Source of the DNA: Alphaproteobacteria bacterium
Lineage (GTDB): Bacteria; Pseudomonadota; Alphaproteobacteria; CAAGCB01; CAG-977
Reading direction: 5' to 3'
Assembly: GCA_021639925.1 (NCBI GenBank)
Contig: JAJXEL010000028.1
Span: 1 to 19,078 of the forward strand
DNA length: 19,078 nt
Within the stretch, counting starts at the first letter, position 1, and each line of letters starts with the position of its first letter. A program made the translations under genes and the position numbers. Under the pieces are notes generated by a model. That model was given only the letters and a program-made list of their open reading frames with translations. It made no database searches and was not told the origin of the DNA. Positions 7,525-13,978 of the stretch are shown in pieces.

Positions 7525-8280
7525 TTAACAATGTTTCCGGATAAAAGCGCAGACGTCGCCGCAGACTTTATGTTCCAATCCGAAATGGACGCTGTCGGCC
7601 TGCGTTAATTCGACGGGCATGCGCAGTTCTTTTAACAGGCTGCGGGAAAAATAATCGACCGTGTTGGGAAAAATTTCGTCTTGTCTGCCGCGCGCCAGCA
7701 AAACAGGGATCGGCGGTACGGACAGATTTCTCAGCCTGTCCGCGCCGATAATCCCCGAACCGATGGAAATCAGCCCGCCCGGAAAATCGCCGCCGCCGCG
7801 CAGTTCATTGCGAAACAGCGCCATTTCAAACGCCGTCATGCCGCCTTGCGAAATGCCGGCCAAAAAGCAATCGGACAAAAGCAGGCCGTATCCGGTCAGG
7901 CGGTTTAAGACAAAACGGTTCAACAAAGCGGCCGTTTTTTGCATTTCTTTGACGATCCGTTTCATCAGTTTTTGTTTTTCCGGCGGCGCGTAATACGGCA
8001 TAAAAGAACACAAATATCCGTCAAATTCGGATTCCTGCAAAGGCCACCATTGGCGGCGGTGCGGATCATCGCCGGGAGGAACCGATTCTGTGCCGTTCGG
8101 GACAAATACGGCGGCCTGCGGGCAGGCGTCGGCCAGTTTTAACGCAAATTCCATGTTGGATTCGGCGTCGCCCTGATACCCGTGCAGCAGAACGATCATT
8201 TTTTGAACCGGGCGGCCGGCCGGTTCTGTTCCCAGTCCGGTCAGTCCGTCTTTTTCCCAGAAAAAAATCTGTCTTTCCAT
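7525..8280 (-). CDS. Alpha/beta hydrolase, carboxylesterase/phospholipase (PF02230-like)
   Basis: The 251-residue protein has no signal peptide and should be cytoplasmic. The fold is shown by 'MIVLLHGYQGDAESN' (28-42, oxyanion-hole strand), the nucleophile elbow AGISQGG (Ser144 within GxSxG), 'IPVLLARGRQDEIFP' carrying the likely acid Asp201, and a C-terminal 'SVHFGLEH' with the catalytic His probably at 232. The middle 'NGTESVPPGDDPHRRQWWPL' (62-81) matches the PNGxExxxxxxGRxWW pattern of the alphaproteobacterial carboxylesterase/phospholipase group. Substrate is unknown. It is monocistronic, divergent from the metal-dependent repressor, and has only a weak purine-rich ribosome binding site before ATG 8280. 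It is not obviously tied to the rpmH operon downstream, which has its own promoter. Confidence 0.85.
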   Translation of the reverse strand: MERQIFFWEKDGLTGLGTEPAGRPVQKMIVLLHGYQGDAESNMEFALKLADACPQAAVFVPNGTESVPPGDDPHRRQWWPLQESEFDGYLCSFMPYYAPPEKQKLMKRIVKEMQKTAALLNRFVLNRLTGYGLLLSDCFLAGISQGGMTAFEMALFRNELRGGGDFPGGLISIGSGIIGADRLRNLSVPPIPVLLARGRQDEIFPNTVDYFSRSLLKELRMPVELTQADSVHFGLEHKVCGDVCAFIRKHC

Positions 8281-8331
8281 TTTTATTGTTTTCCGTTTGC
8301 AGTTGCTTTTAAAACGCCGTCAGCTGATTTC

Positions 8332-8361
8332 TTGACTTCCCGCCCGCGTTTTGAGTATGCT
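8332..8361 (+). promoter_or_regulatory. Predicted promoter of the DtxR/MntR-type repressor
   Basis: TTGACT (8332-8337) and TATGCT (8356-8361) are separated by 18 nt. Transcription would start near 8368, leaving a leader of about 19 nt before ATG 8387. This argues against the in-frame upstream starts TTG 8351 and ATG 8357, which lie in the promoter itself. Confidence 0.55.
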
Positions 8362-8370
8362 TGAACAAGC
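8359..8370. promoter_or_regulatory. Possible operator palindrome overlapping the repressor promoter
   Basis: GCTTGAACAAGC has perfect 5-bp arms (GCTTG/CAAGC) around AA. It covers the -10 end and the expected transcription start of the repressor gene, where an autoregulatory operator would sit. It does not match any DtxR or MntR box I can recall, and short palindromes occur by chance, so this is a suggestion only. Confidence 0.25.
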
Positions 8371-8386
8371 GAAAAAGGAAAAAATC

Positions 8387-9046
8387 ATGACGGCAGTCTC
8401 TTCGCGGCTGGAAGATTACCTGGAGGCTTTGTTCCACCTGGAAACAACCGGCAGCAAACAAACAGTAACAGCTTTGGCTGAAAATTTAAAGCTGACAAAA
8501 GGCACCATTGCGACCGTAATCAAAAAAATGGCGGAACAGGAACTGGTCTGGCATGAATCTTACGGCGCAATCCGCCTGACGCCGAAGGGCCGCCGGATCG
8601 GCTGGCAGGTTTATATGAAACACGAACGCCTGACGTCTTTTTTTCGCGATTTCCTGGGACAGGACGCCGCGCGTTCCGAAGAAATCGCCTGCCTGATCGA
8701 ACATCATCTGGACGGCGCCGCGGCGAACAGGTTCTTTAATCTGGTTGATTTTTTACAAGAAGCGCAGGCCGATCAAAAAGAATGGACGCGGGAATTGTTT
8801 TTGTCTTTGAATCACGCGGGGCGGCTGCCTGCGCCGCTGACTGTTGGAACCGTTGAACGCGGGCGGGTCTGCCGTTTGTCCGGCGGCGCGGAAATCAATC
8901 AAAGGCTGGCCGCTGGCGGAATTGTTCCGGACTGCCGCCTGGACTCGGTTGTTTTCAACGGGCAAAACGGTCAATATGTTGTCGAAACAAACGGACGGAC
9001 GACGGCTTTGGATCCCGCCGACGCCGCGACGGTCTGGATTGTTTGA
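8387..9046 (+). CDS. DtxR/MntR-family metal-dependent transcriptional repressor
   Basis: The 219-residue protein has the three DtxR-family parts: an N-terminal winged helix (about 5-70, with 'VTALAENLKLTKGTIATVIKKM' as the helix-turn-helix), a metal-binding dimerisation domain (about 72-140) and a C-terminal FeoA/SH3-like domain (about 150-219). Candidate metal ligands are Asp10, Glu13, His79, Cys102, Glu105 and His106. Asp10 and Glu13 resemble MntR (Asp8, Glu11), whereas Cys102-x-x-Glu-His follows DtxR (Cys102, Glu105, His106), so manganese versus iron specificity cannot be called. Start ATG 8387 has AGGA 7 nt upstream; earlier TTG and ATG codons lie in the promoter. It ends 6 nt from the convergent DUF4340 gene. 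Likely role: repression of metal uptake when metal is bound; targets are unknown. Confidence 0.9.
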   Translation: MTAVSSRLEDYLEALFHLETTGSKQTVTALAENLKLTKGTIATVIKKMAEQELVWHESYGAIRLTPKGRRIGWQVYMKHERLTSFFRDFLGQDAARSEEIACLIEHHLDGAAANRFFNLVDFLQEAQADQKEWTRELFLSLNHAGRLPAPLTVGTVERGRVCRLSGGAEINQRLAAGGIVPDCRLDSVVFNGQNGQYVVETNGRTTALDPADAATVWIV

Positions 9047-9052
9047 CGTTCG

Positions 9053-10150
9053 TTATTTTTTCGTATTTTTTTTCTTTCCGGCCGCCGGCGTTTTTTTCGC
9101 CGGTTCTTTCTTCACGGTCGTTTTTTCCCGGGGAACCGACAAAAACGGCAGCAAAGCGGAAACTGTTTCTTCCGGCATTTGGTACAGCCATCTGGCATGG
9201 CGTTTTTCCTGTTCGGTCGCTTCCGCCTTTACTTCCGCGTCCGCGTTGTTTGCGGCCGTAAACGAAACGGCGGCAAACGGCTTGGATTCTATCAGATAGA
9301 AAAAGAGGTAAATATTCAATCCGTCAAACGTTTCGATAAAAGCCGAAGAAAACGGCGTTTCTTCAGCGAGGTTTTTCGGACGCGCGGCGACGTCTTCAAA
9401 GTCAAAGGCCGTCAGCGCGTTTTCCATTTTTTCAATAAAATTTGCGGAAATAATAAAGTAGCCGTCCGATAAAAACGAAGGCTGCATTGCCATTGCCGGC
9501 GCTGTGCGTTTGTAAACGGCTTCGCGCGTTTTTGTTCCGTCCACAATGGTTATGGAAGACGTTCTGCCCTTGACCAGCGGCAGCAAACGTACGGACAACC
9601 ATGAACGCATATCTCCCGTAACGTCGACATTGCCCCGGACCAGCCAGGATTGCGGATCGTCCGGAAAACGAACAAAGTATCCCTGTCCGTTCCAAGAAAT
9701 GCCGTTCGTCCGTTTGCCGACCAACAGCCGGGTCAGCGGATTGCCTTCGTTTGTCAGCAAAGTAACCAGATAAGATCCGGATTTTTCATTCATGTTGTCT
9801 TCGACCCGCAGATCGGGATAAAACTCGGGCAGAGCCGTTTTCGGTTCTATTTTTTCCAAACCGGCCAGTCCGATCAGGATATTTCTGATTCTTTCCCTGT
9901 CGGCGGGATAACCGTCGGCTTCGACCAAAGTCCAGCTGCCTTCGCCGTCGCGCTGAAAAGTCATTGTTTTGCCGCCGTGTTCAATGGAAACAGCTTCGAT
10001 GTCATTGATTTTTTCCATTAATCCGGGGATCAGCGGCCGGCCGAAAAAAGTACCGGCGGAATATTCCGGCGTTAAAATCCAGACACTTAACGCCGCCGCG
10101 AAAGCAATAACCGCAGCTGCCAGGAGTTTATAAAAAGAACGCGGGTGCAT
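9053..10150 (-). CDS. DUF4340-domain protein of a Gld-type ABC operon
   Basis: The 365-residue protein has one N-terminal membrane segment (about 8-27) and a periplasmic body. 'IEHGGKTMTFQRDGEGSWTLVEADGYPADRERIRNILIGL' (57-96) is the DUF4340 hallmark: a strand pair with a Trp, then a helix counting off residues. Two such halves seem present, as is common for the family. The C-terminus (about 341-365) is a Lys/Ala/Pro-rich tail, probably disordered. Start ATG 10150 has GGGAG 6 nt upstream and lies 11 nt after the GldG-like gene. DUF4340 genes recur at the end of Gld-type ABC operons outside Bacteroidetes, so it is likely an accessory subunit; its biochemical function is unknown. Confidence 0.85.
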   Translation of the reverse strand: MHPRSFYKLLAAAVIAFAAALSVWILTPEYSAGTFFGRPLIPGLMEKINDIEAVSIEHGGKTMTFQRDGEGSWTLVEADGYPADRERIRNILIGLAGLEKIEPKTALPEFYPDLRVEDNMNEKSGSYLVTLLTNEGNPLTRLLVGKRTNGISWNGQGYFVRFPDDPQSWLVRGNVDVTGDMRSWLSVRLLPLVKGRTSSITIVDGTKTREAVYKRTAPAMAMQPSFLSDGYFIISANFIEKMENALTAFDFEDVAARPKNLAEETPFSSAFIETFDGLNIYLFFYLIESKPFAAVSFTAANNADAEVKAEATEQEKRHARWLYQMPEETVSALLPFLSVPREKTTVKKEPAKKTPAAGKKKNTKK

Positions 10151-10161
10151 GTTTTTCTCCC

Positions 10162-12048
10162 TTACCTTGCCTGCGACCGTCTGGCCCGTCTGCGCCAGGC
10201 GACAAATAAAGCGGTAATAACCAGCAGCGCCGGAACAAAAACGACGTTTAATAAAATCACTGTCGACTGCAGGGCTAAAATATCCCGGCTGAGGATATTT
10301 TGAACGGAGCGCAGCGCCGCGCGCAGCGTGATGATTCGTTCCTGCAGCGCCTGGATTTCGGTTTTGTCTTCGCGTGACAACAGCTCGCTGTTTTCGCCGG
10401 AAGACCGCCGTGTCAATTCTTTTAACCGAAGCTGCGCCGTCTGCAGTTCGCCGAACAACAAAGCCTCCTGTTCGCGGTATTGTCTGCCCGCGTTCAGGGC
10501 AAGATTTTCAATGACTGTAAAGGGGCGGCGCCATTCGGCCTTTGAACGCAGATCGATCAAAGAAGCCGCGCCGCTGAGGTTATCCAGCGCGTTGACAATC
10601 AGATCGGCGTTGCCCGCAAAAGGATACAGCTGTTCGACGCCCAGCATATTTGATTTTGTCGTCCAGAACTTATCGGCCAGAAAATCGCTGTCGCCGATTA
10701 AGATAATGTTGACGGGCGCTTCTGCTTTTTCAATATGCGCTTCCGGCCTTTGCTTTAAAAAATTGCGTGTCGGCGCTTTATCAAAAGCGCTGTCGGGCGT
10801 TCCTTTAATCCGCAGCCCCAGAATCATATTTTTCCCGCCGGGCGTAAAATTGCGCAGCATGGCGGCCGGATCCGGCGTTAATCCCTGAATGGTTTGCAGC
10901 AGTTCCGATTCTTTTGATGAAAAAATCAATGGCGTCACTGTCAGATGGTCTGTTTTCTTAATGACGTTGAACGAACCCGCGTAAGCCAGATTAACCGTGC
11001 TGATCGCGCTGGTGACGGGATCTTCGGGACTGAGGTAGTTTTCATTGACGGCCAGCCAGGGCGGAAATTTTGTCTGCATTGACTTGCCGTCTTCGCTATG
11101 GGCCACGGTGCGCGCCAGCGTCGTATCGGCGACAAAGTGCGACGGATCAAAGGAAATTCCCCAGTTTGTCAGCAGCTTGTCTATATCCGGCCGGATTGAA
11201 TAGGGGACCTCGCCCAAAGCGACTTCCGTTTCCGAAAACGGGTCAATCAAAACCAGCATATTGCCGCCGCGCATAATATACTGGTCAATGGCATATAATG
11301 TTTCTTCGTTAAATTTTTTGGGATTGACCAGCATTAAAACGTCAATGTCCGGCGGAATATCCAGCGTCTGGCGGGAAATGAAACGGACGTTGAAAATATC
11401 GCGCACGACATTCATCACCGCCCAGCGCGGGTGGTATTTCGGATACATCAGCTGCGGTTCGCCGCGCCCGTCGATCGGCAGCGTGCTGATAATGCCGATC
11501 GTCGGCCGTTTCGCGCGTGTCAAGTCGGTTAAATACTTTGTAATGTCATATTCCAAAAAACGTTCCCGGGACGGATCCAGCAGAGCAATCGTTCTTCTGC
11601 GGTCGGACGAATTGGAAATGGTCAGCCCCATATAAACGTATTCGGACGAATTGCCGACGGGAATGCCTTTCAAACCATAGCTCAGGGCTTCGTCCTCTTT
11701 TCCGGAAAACGGTTCGGGATCAATGATTTCCAGCTTTATTTTGCCGTCGGACGCCGAAGCGTACTGTTCCAGCAGTTCGATGACGCGGACGGCATAAGTC
11801 GCGTGAATCTGCGACACTTTCGCCAGTTTGCCGGATAAGTAAAAACGAATGGTAATCGGTTCCCGGATCTGGCCGATTGCGCGCAAAGATCCTTCGGACA
11901 GCGAATACAGTTTCGCCTGCGTCAAATCCAGGCGGTAGCTTTTTAATGTAAACGCGGCGATAACGTTGATGCTGAAAAACAGGATAACGGCCAGGATCAA
12001 CCCCAAAACGCCTAACGTGCTTCTGTCAAGATCGGCTATTTTTTTCAT
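10162..12048 (-). CDS. GldG-like ABC transporter auxiliary protein (PF09822-type)
   Basis: The 628-residue protein has an N-terminal membrane segment (about 12-34) followed by 'LDLTQAKLYSLSEGS', typical of GldG/ABC_transp_aux proteins. A large extracytoplasmic domain follows, with 'PTIGIISTLPIDG', 'DIDVLMLVNPKKFNEETLYAIDQYIMRGGNMLVLIDPF' and 'VNIILIGDSDFLADKFW', a GATase-like fold without obvious catalytic residues. A heptad-rich coiled coil lies at about 515-580 and a second membrane segment at about 597-620, ending in a basic cytoplasmic tail. It starts 2 nt after the permease stop, so translation is likely coupled. In Flavobacterium GldA-GldF-GldG support gliding; here only the complex architecture carries over, not the motility role. 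Confidence 0.88.
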   Translation of the reverse strand: MKKIADLDRSTLGVLGLILAVILFFSINVIAAFTLKSYRLDLTQAKLYSLSEGSLRAIGQIREPITIRFYLSGKLAKVSQIHATYAVRVIELLEQYASASDGKIKLEIIDPEPFSGKEDEALSYGLKGIPVGNSSEYVYMGLTISNSSDRRRTIALLDPSRERFLEYDITKYLTDLTRAKRPTIGIISTLPIDGRGEPQLMYPKYHPRWAVMNVVRDIFNVRFISRQTLDIPPDIDVLMLVNPKKFNEETLYAIDQYIMRGGNMLVLIDPFSETEVALGEVPYSIRPDIDKLLTNWGISFDPSHFVADTTLARTVAHSEDGKSMQTKFPPWLAVNENYLSPEDPVTSAISTVNLAYAGSFNVIKKTDHLTVTPLIFSSKESELLQTIQGLTPDPAAMLRNFTPGGKNMILGLRIKGTPDSAFDKAPTRNFLKQRPEAHIEKAEAPVNIILIGDSDFLADKFWTTKSNMLGVEQLYPFAGNADLIVNALDNLSGAASLIDLRSKAEWRRPFTVIENLALNAGRQYREQEALLFGELQTAQLRLKELTRRSSGENSELLSREDKTEIQALQERIITLRAALRSVQNILSRDILALQSTVILLNVVFVPALLVITALFVAWRRRARRSQAR

Positions 12049-12050
12049 TG

Positions 12051-12785
12051 TCAGACCGCCTTTTTGTGGTCAAGCACAATCACTGTCGCAAACAGGAATA
12101 CGCCTGAAAAAGAAATAAAGAACAACAAATCGCGCACGTCCAGCACGCCGCGGGTCAGGGAAAGAAAATGGATCAGGAAACCGAACGATTGAAACAGTTT
12201 CATAACCTTTTCGGTGGCGACGCCGGAAAACAGATTAATCAGGGCATCGGATCCCAGAAAAGTCAGCATCAGGCACGCCATCATGGCCGAAACAAAAGCG
12301 ATAATCTGGCTTTTGGTGCAGGCGGAAACGCATGAACCGACGGACAGAAACGTGCCCGCGATTAAAAAGCTGGCCAGATAGCTCATTAAAATAACGCCGT
12401 TGTCCGGGGTTCCCAGATAATTGACGGTCAGCCACATCGGCAGCGTTAAAAACAGCGCGACGCCGACAAAAGCCCAGGCCGCAAAGAATTTTCCCAAAAC
12501 CAGTTCACCGGTTGAAACGGGCAGAGTCATCAGCATTTCGATTGTTCCGCTGCGGCGTTCTTCGGCCCACATGCGCATGGAAACGGCGGGGATCAAAAAC
12601 ACGTACAGCCAGGGGTGAAACAGGAAAAAAGACTGAAGATCAGCCTGTCCGCGTCCGAAAAAATCGCCGGCATAAAAGGTCAAAAGGCCGGATAAAGAAA
12701 CAAAAATCATCAGAAAAATCCAGGCTACCGGCGTGGTAAAGTAGCTGGCAAATTCACGTTTTGTCAAAACAAATAAAGCTTTCAT
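12051..12785 (-). CDS. GldF-like ABC-2 transporter permease
   Basis: The 244-residue integral membrane protein has about six hydrophobic segments. It begins 'LTKREFASYFTTPVAWIFL', the conserved opening of ABC-2/GldF permeases, and contains 'LIPAVSMRMWAEERRSGTIEMLMTLPVSTGELVLGKF' (70-106), the coupling-helix motif of the family. It overlaps the ATPase stop by 4 nt (ATGA), showing tight translational coupling. With the upstream ATPase it would form the transport core of the four-gene system. Substrate is not indicated. Confidence 0.92.
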   Translation of the reverse strand: MKALFVLTKREFASYFTTPVAWIFLMIFVSLSGLLTFYAGDFFGRGQADLQSFFLFHPWLYVFLIPAVSMRMWAEERRSGTIEMLMTLPVSTGELVLGKFFAAWAFVGVALFLTLPMWLTVNYLGTPDNGVILMSYLASFLIAGTFLSVGSCVSACTKSQIIAFVSAMMACLMLTFLGSDALINLFSGVATEKVMKLFQSFGFLIHFLSLTRGVLDVRDLLFFISFSGVFLFATVIVLDHKKAV

Positions 12786-13741
12786 GCGTTTGGATCTTTC
12801 AGTTCCCGGTCGGGGGAGGTAAAGGCGTAAAAGACTTCTTCCAGCCGTCCTTTTTCAACGAACATGTCCAGGATTTTTATATCCTGGCGGCGCAAAGCTT
12901 CGACCACGTCGGCCGTGACGGATTCCCGTTCTTTGGGGATTAAGGTAAACAGGTACGCTTCATCGGATTCCTGTTTGACGTCCGTTACCGTGATCTGCGG
13001 CATTTCATTAAAAACGGTCTGCGCCCGTTCGCGCTGGTAAGAAGGAATTAAAACGAACAGAGTCTGATGCGTTTCCGACAGACTGATTAAAGCGCGCGGC
13101 GTATCGTCCAGGACGATTTTTCCTTTGTCAATAATGACGGCGCGCGAACACATGGCTTCGACTTCTTCCAGCACATGCGTGGAAATAATAATGGATTTGT
13201 CTTTTTGCAAATCGCGGATCAACATTCTGATTTCGCGTTTCTGGTTGGGATCCAGCCCTTCGGTCGGTTCGTCCAAAATCAAAACGGCCGGATCGTGCAC
13301 CAGCGCCTGCGCCAGGCCGACGCGGCGCTTATAGCCCTTCGACAGCGTTTCGATCGGCTGGTATAAAACGTTGGACAGCGAAATGCCGGCAACGACTTTT
13401 TCAACGGCTTTTTCCTTTGCCGAACCGAATAATCCCCGCGCTTCGGCAATAAAGTTTAAAAACGACAAAACGGTCATGTCGTTATAAGAAGACGCGACTT
13501 CCGGCATATAACCGATATGGCGTTTGACTTCGACCGGGTTTTCGGCAACGTCGTAACCGCAGACCGTAATCTTTCCGGAACTGGGCGTTAAAAAACCGGA
13601 AATCATGCGCATCGTCGTCGTTTTTCCCGCACCGTTCGGCCCCAGGAACCCTAAAACCTGCCCTTTGGGAACCGTCATTGACAAGTTGTCAACGGCGACG
13701 AAAGAACCGAATTTCCGCGTGACGTTTTCCAGTGTAATCAT
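12782..13741 (-). CDS. ABC transporter ATPase (GldA-like)
   Basis: The 319-residue ATPase powers the adjacent permease. Motifs: Walker A GPNGAGKTT (34-42), a Q-loop region 'IGYMPE' in which Pro-Glu follows as in ABC-2 exporters, signature LSKGY (133-137), Walker B VLILDEP (153-159) with catalytic Glu158, D-loop GLDP, and switch His189. About 100 C-terminal residues form an extra beta-rich domain ('RALISLSETHQTLFVLIP', 'VEALRRQDIKILDMFVEKGRLEEVFYAFTS'), common in this subclass. The frame is open to 13855, but Met39 (ATG 13741) begins the conserved 'MITLENVTRKFG' and has GGGA 6 nt upstream, so it is chosen. It is the first gene of the operon. Confidence 0.94.
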   Translation of the reverse strand: MITLENVTRKFGSFVAVDNLSMTVPKGQVLGFLGPNGAGKTTTMRMISGFLTPSSGKITVCGYDVAENPVEVKRHIGYMPEVASSYNDMTVLSFLNFIAEARGLFGSAKEKAVEKVVAGISLSNVLYQPIETLSKGYKRRVGLAQALVHDPAVLILDEPTEGLDPNQKREIRMLIRDLQKDKSIIISTHVLEEVEAMCSRAVIIDKGKIVLDDTPRALISLSETHQTLFVLIPSYQRERAQTVFNEMPQITVTDVKQESDEAYLFTLIPKERESVTADVVEALRRQDIKILDMFVEKGRLEEVFYAFTSPDRELKDPNA

Positions 13742-13776
13742 TGATGATCCCGAAAAAATAAAAAACCTTTTTACAG

Positions 13777-13803
13777 AGTATAACTGCTTTTTTAAAAACT
13801 CAA
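13777..13803 (-). promoter_or_regulatory. Possible promoter of the Gld-type ABC operon
   Basis: On the minus strand TTGAGT (13798-13803) and TATACT (13777-13782) are separated by 15 nt, which is short, but the -10 is near consensus. A start near 13770 would give a leader of about 29 nt before ATG 13741. It also lies upstream of the alternative longer frame's conserved start, supporting the shorter protein. Confidence 0.4.
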
Positions 13804-13835
13804 GCCTTTCTGCCGGGGTCGGGAAATAAAAACGT

Positions 13836-13865
13836 TTGACTCGATTTAAATACATTGGTTAGTAT
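13836..13865 (+). promoter_or_regulatory. Predicted promoter of the TonB receptor operon
   Basis: TTGACT (13836-13841) and TAGTAT (13860-13865) are separated by 18 nt. Transcription would begin near 13872 and give a leader of about 107 nt before the receptor ATG at 13979. The TTG at 13865 that opens the longest receptor frame overlaps the -10, so it cannot be the translation start if this promoter is used. Confidence 0.55.
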
Positions 13866-13892
13866 TGCTGCGGATACCGTTTTCTAAGATTG

Positions 13893-13942
13893 AACGGTGT
13901 CTTGTCGGGTCCGTTGCCGCCTGCGGAAATGGGTTTCGCAGG
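13893..13942 (+). promoter_or_regulatory. Structured 5' leader of the TonB receptor gene
   Basis: The leader contains a 9-bp hairpin, CCTGCGGAA (13920-13928) with TTTCGCAGG (13934-13942) around loop ATGGG, with one G-T wobble, and a weaker upstream pair AACGG (13893-13897)/CCGTT (13911-13915). There is no T tract after the hairpin, so it is not a simple attenuator. It lacks the conserved B12 box and other motifs I know for cobalamin, TPP or Moco riboswitches. A protein-binding or stability role is equally possible. Confidence 0.4.
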
Positions 13943-13978
13943 GCCGATGCCGCCATAACCGAACATAAAGGAAAGCAA

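Noticed and set aside
9085..9103. Hairpin CCGGCG-T7-CGCCGG as terminator of the repressor gene
   Set aside because: The T run is in the loop rather than after the stem, and the sequence encodes the Lys-rich tail of the convergent DUF4340 protein, which explains it.
10328..10888. A 186-codon plus-strand frame opposite the GldG-like gene
   Set aside because: It is the antisense shadow of a strongly supported gene, Ser/Arg-rich in composition, without a ribosome binding site or domain pattern.
13742..13855. A 38-codon extension of the ABC ATPase
   Set aside because: It precedes the conserved start of the ATPase fold and covers the predicted promoter; ATG 13741 has a ribosome binding site.
13866..13978. 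A cobalamin riboswitch before the TonB receptor
   Set aside because: No B12-box-like sequence or the conserved GGGAA / GCCACTG core elements are visible; only generic hairpins remain.
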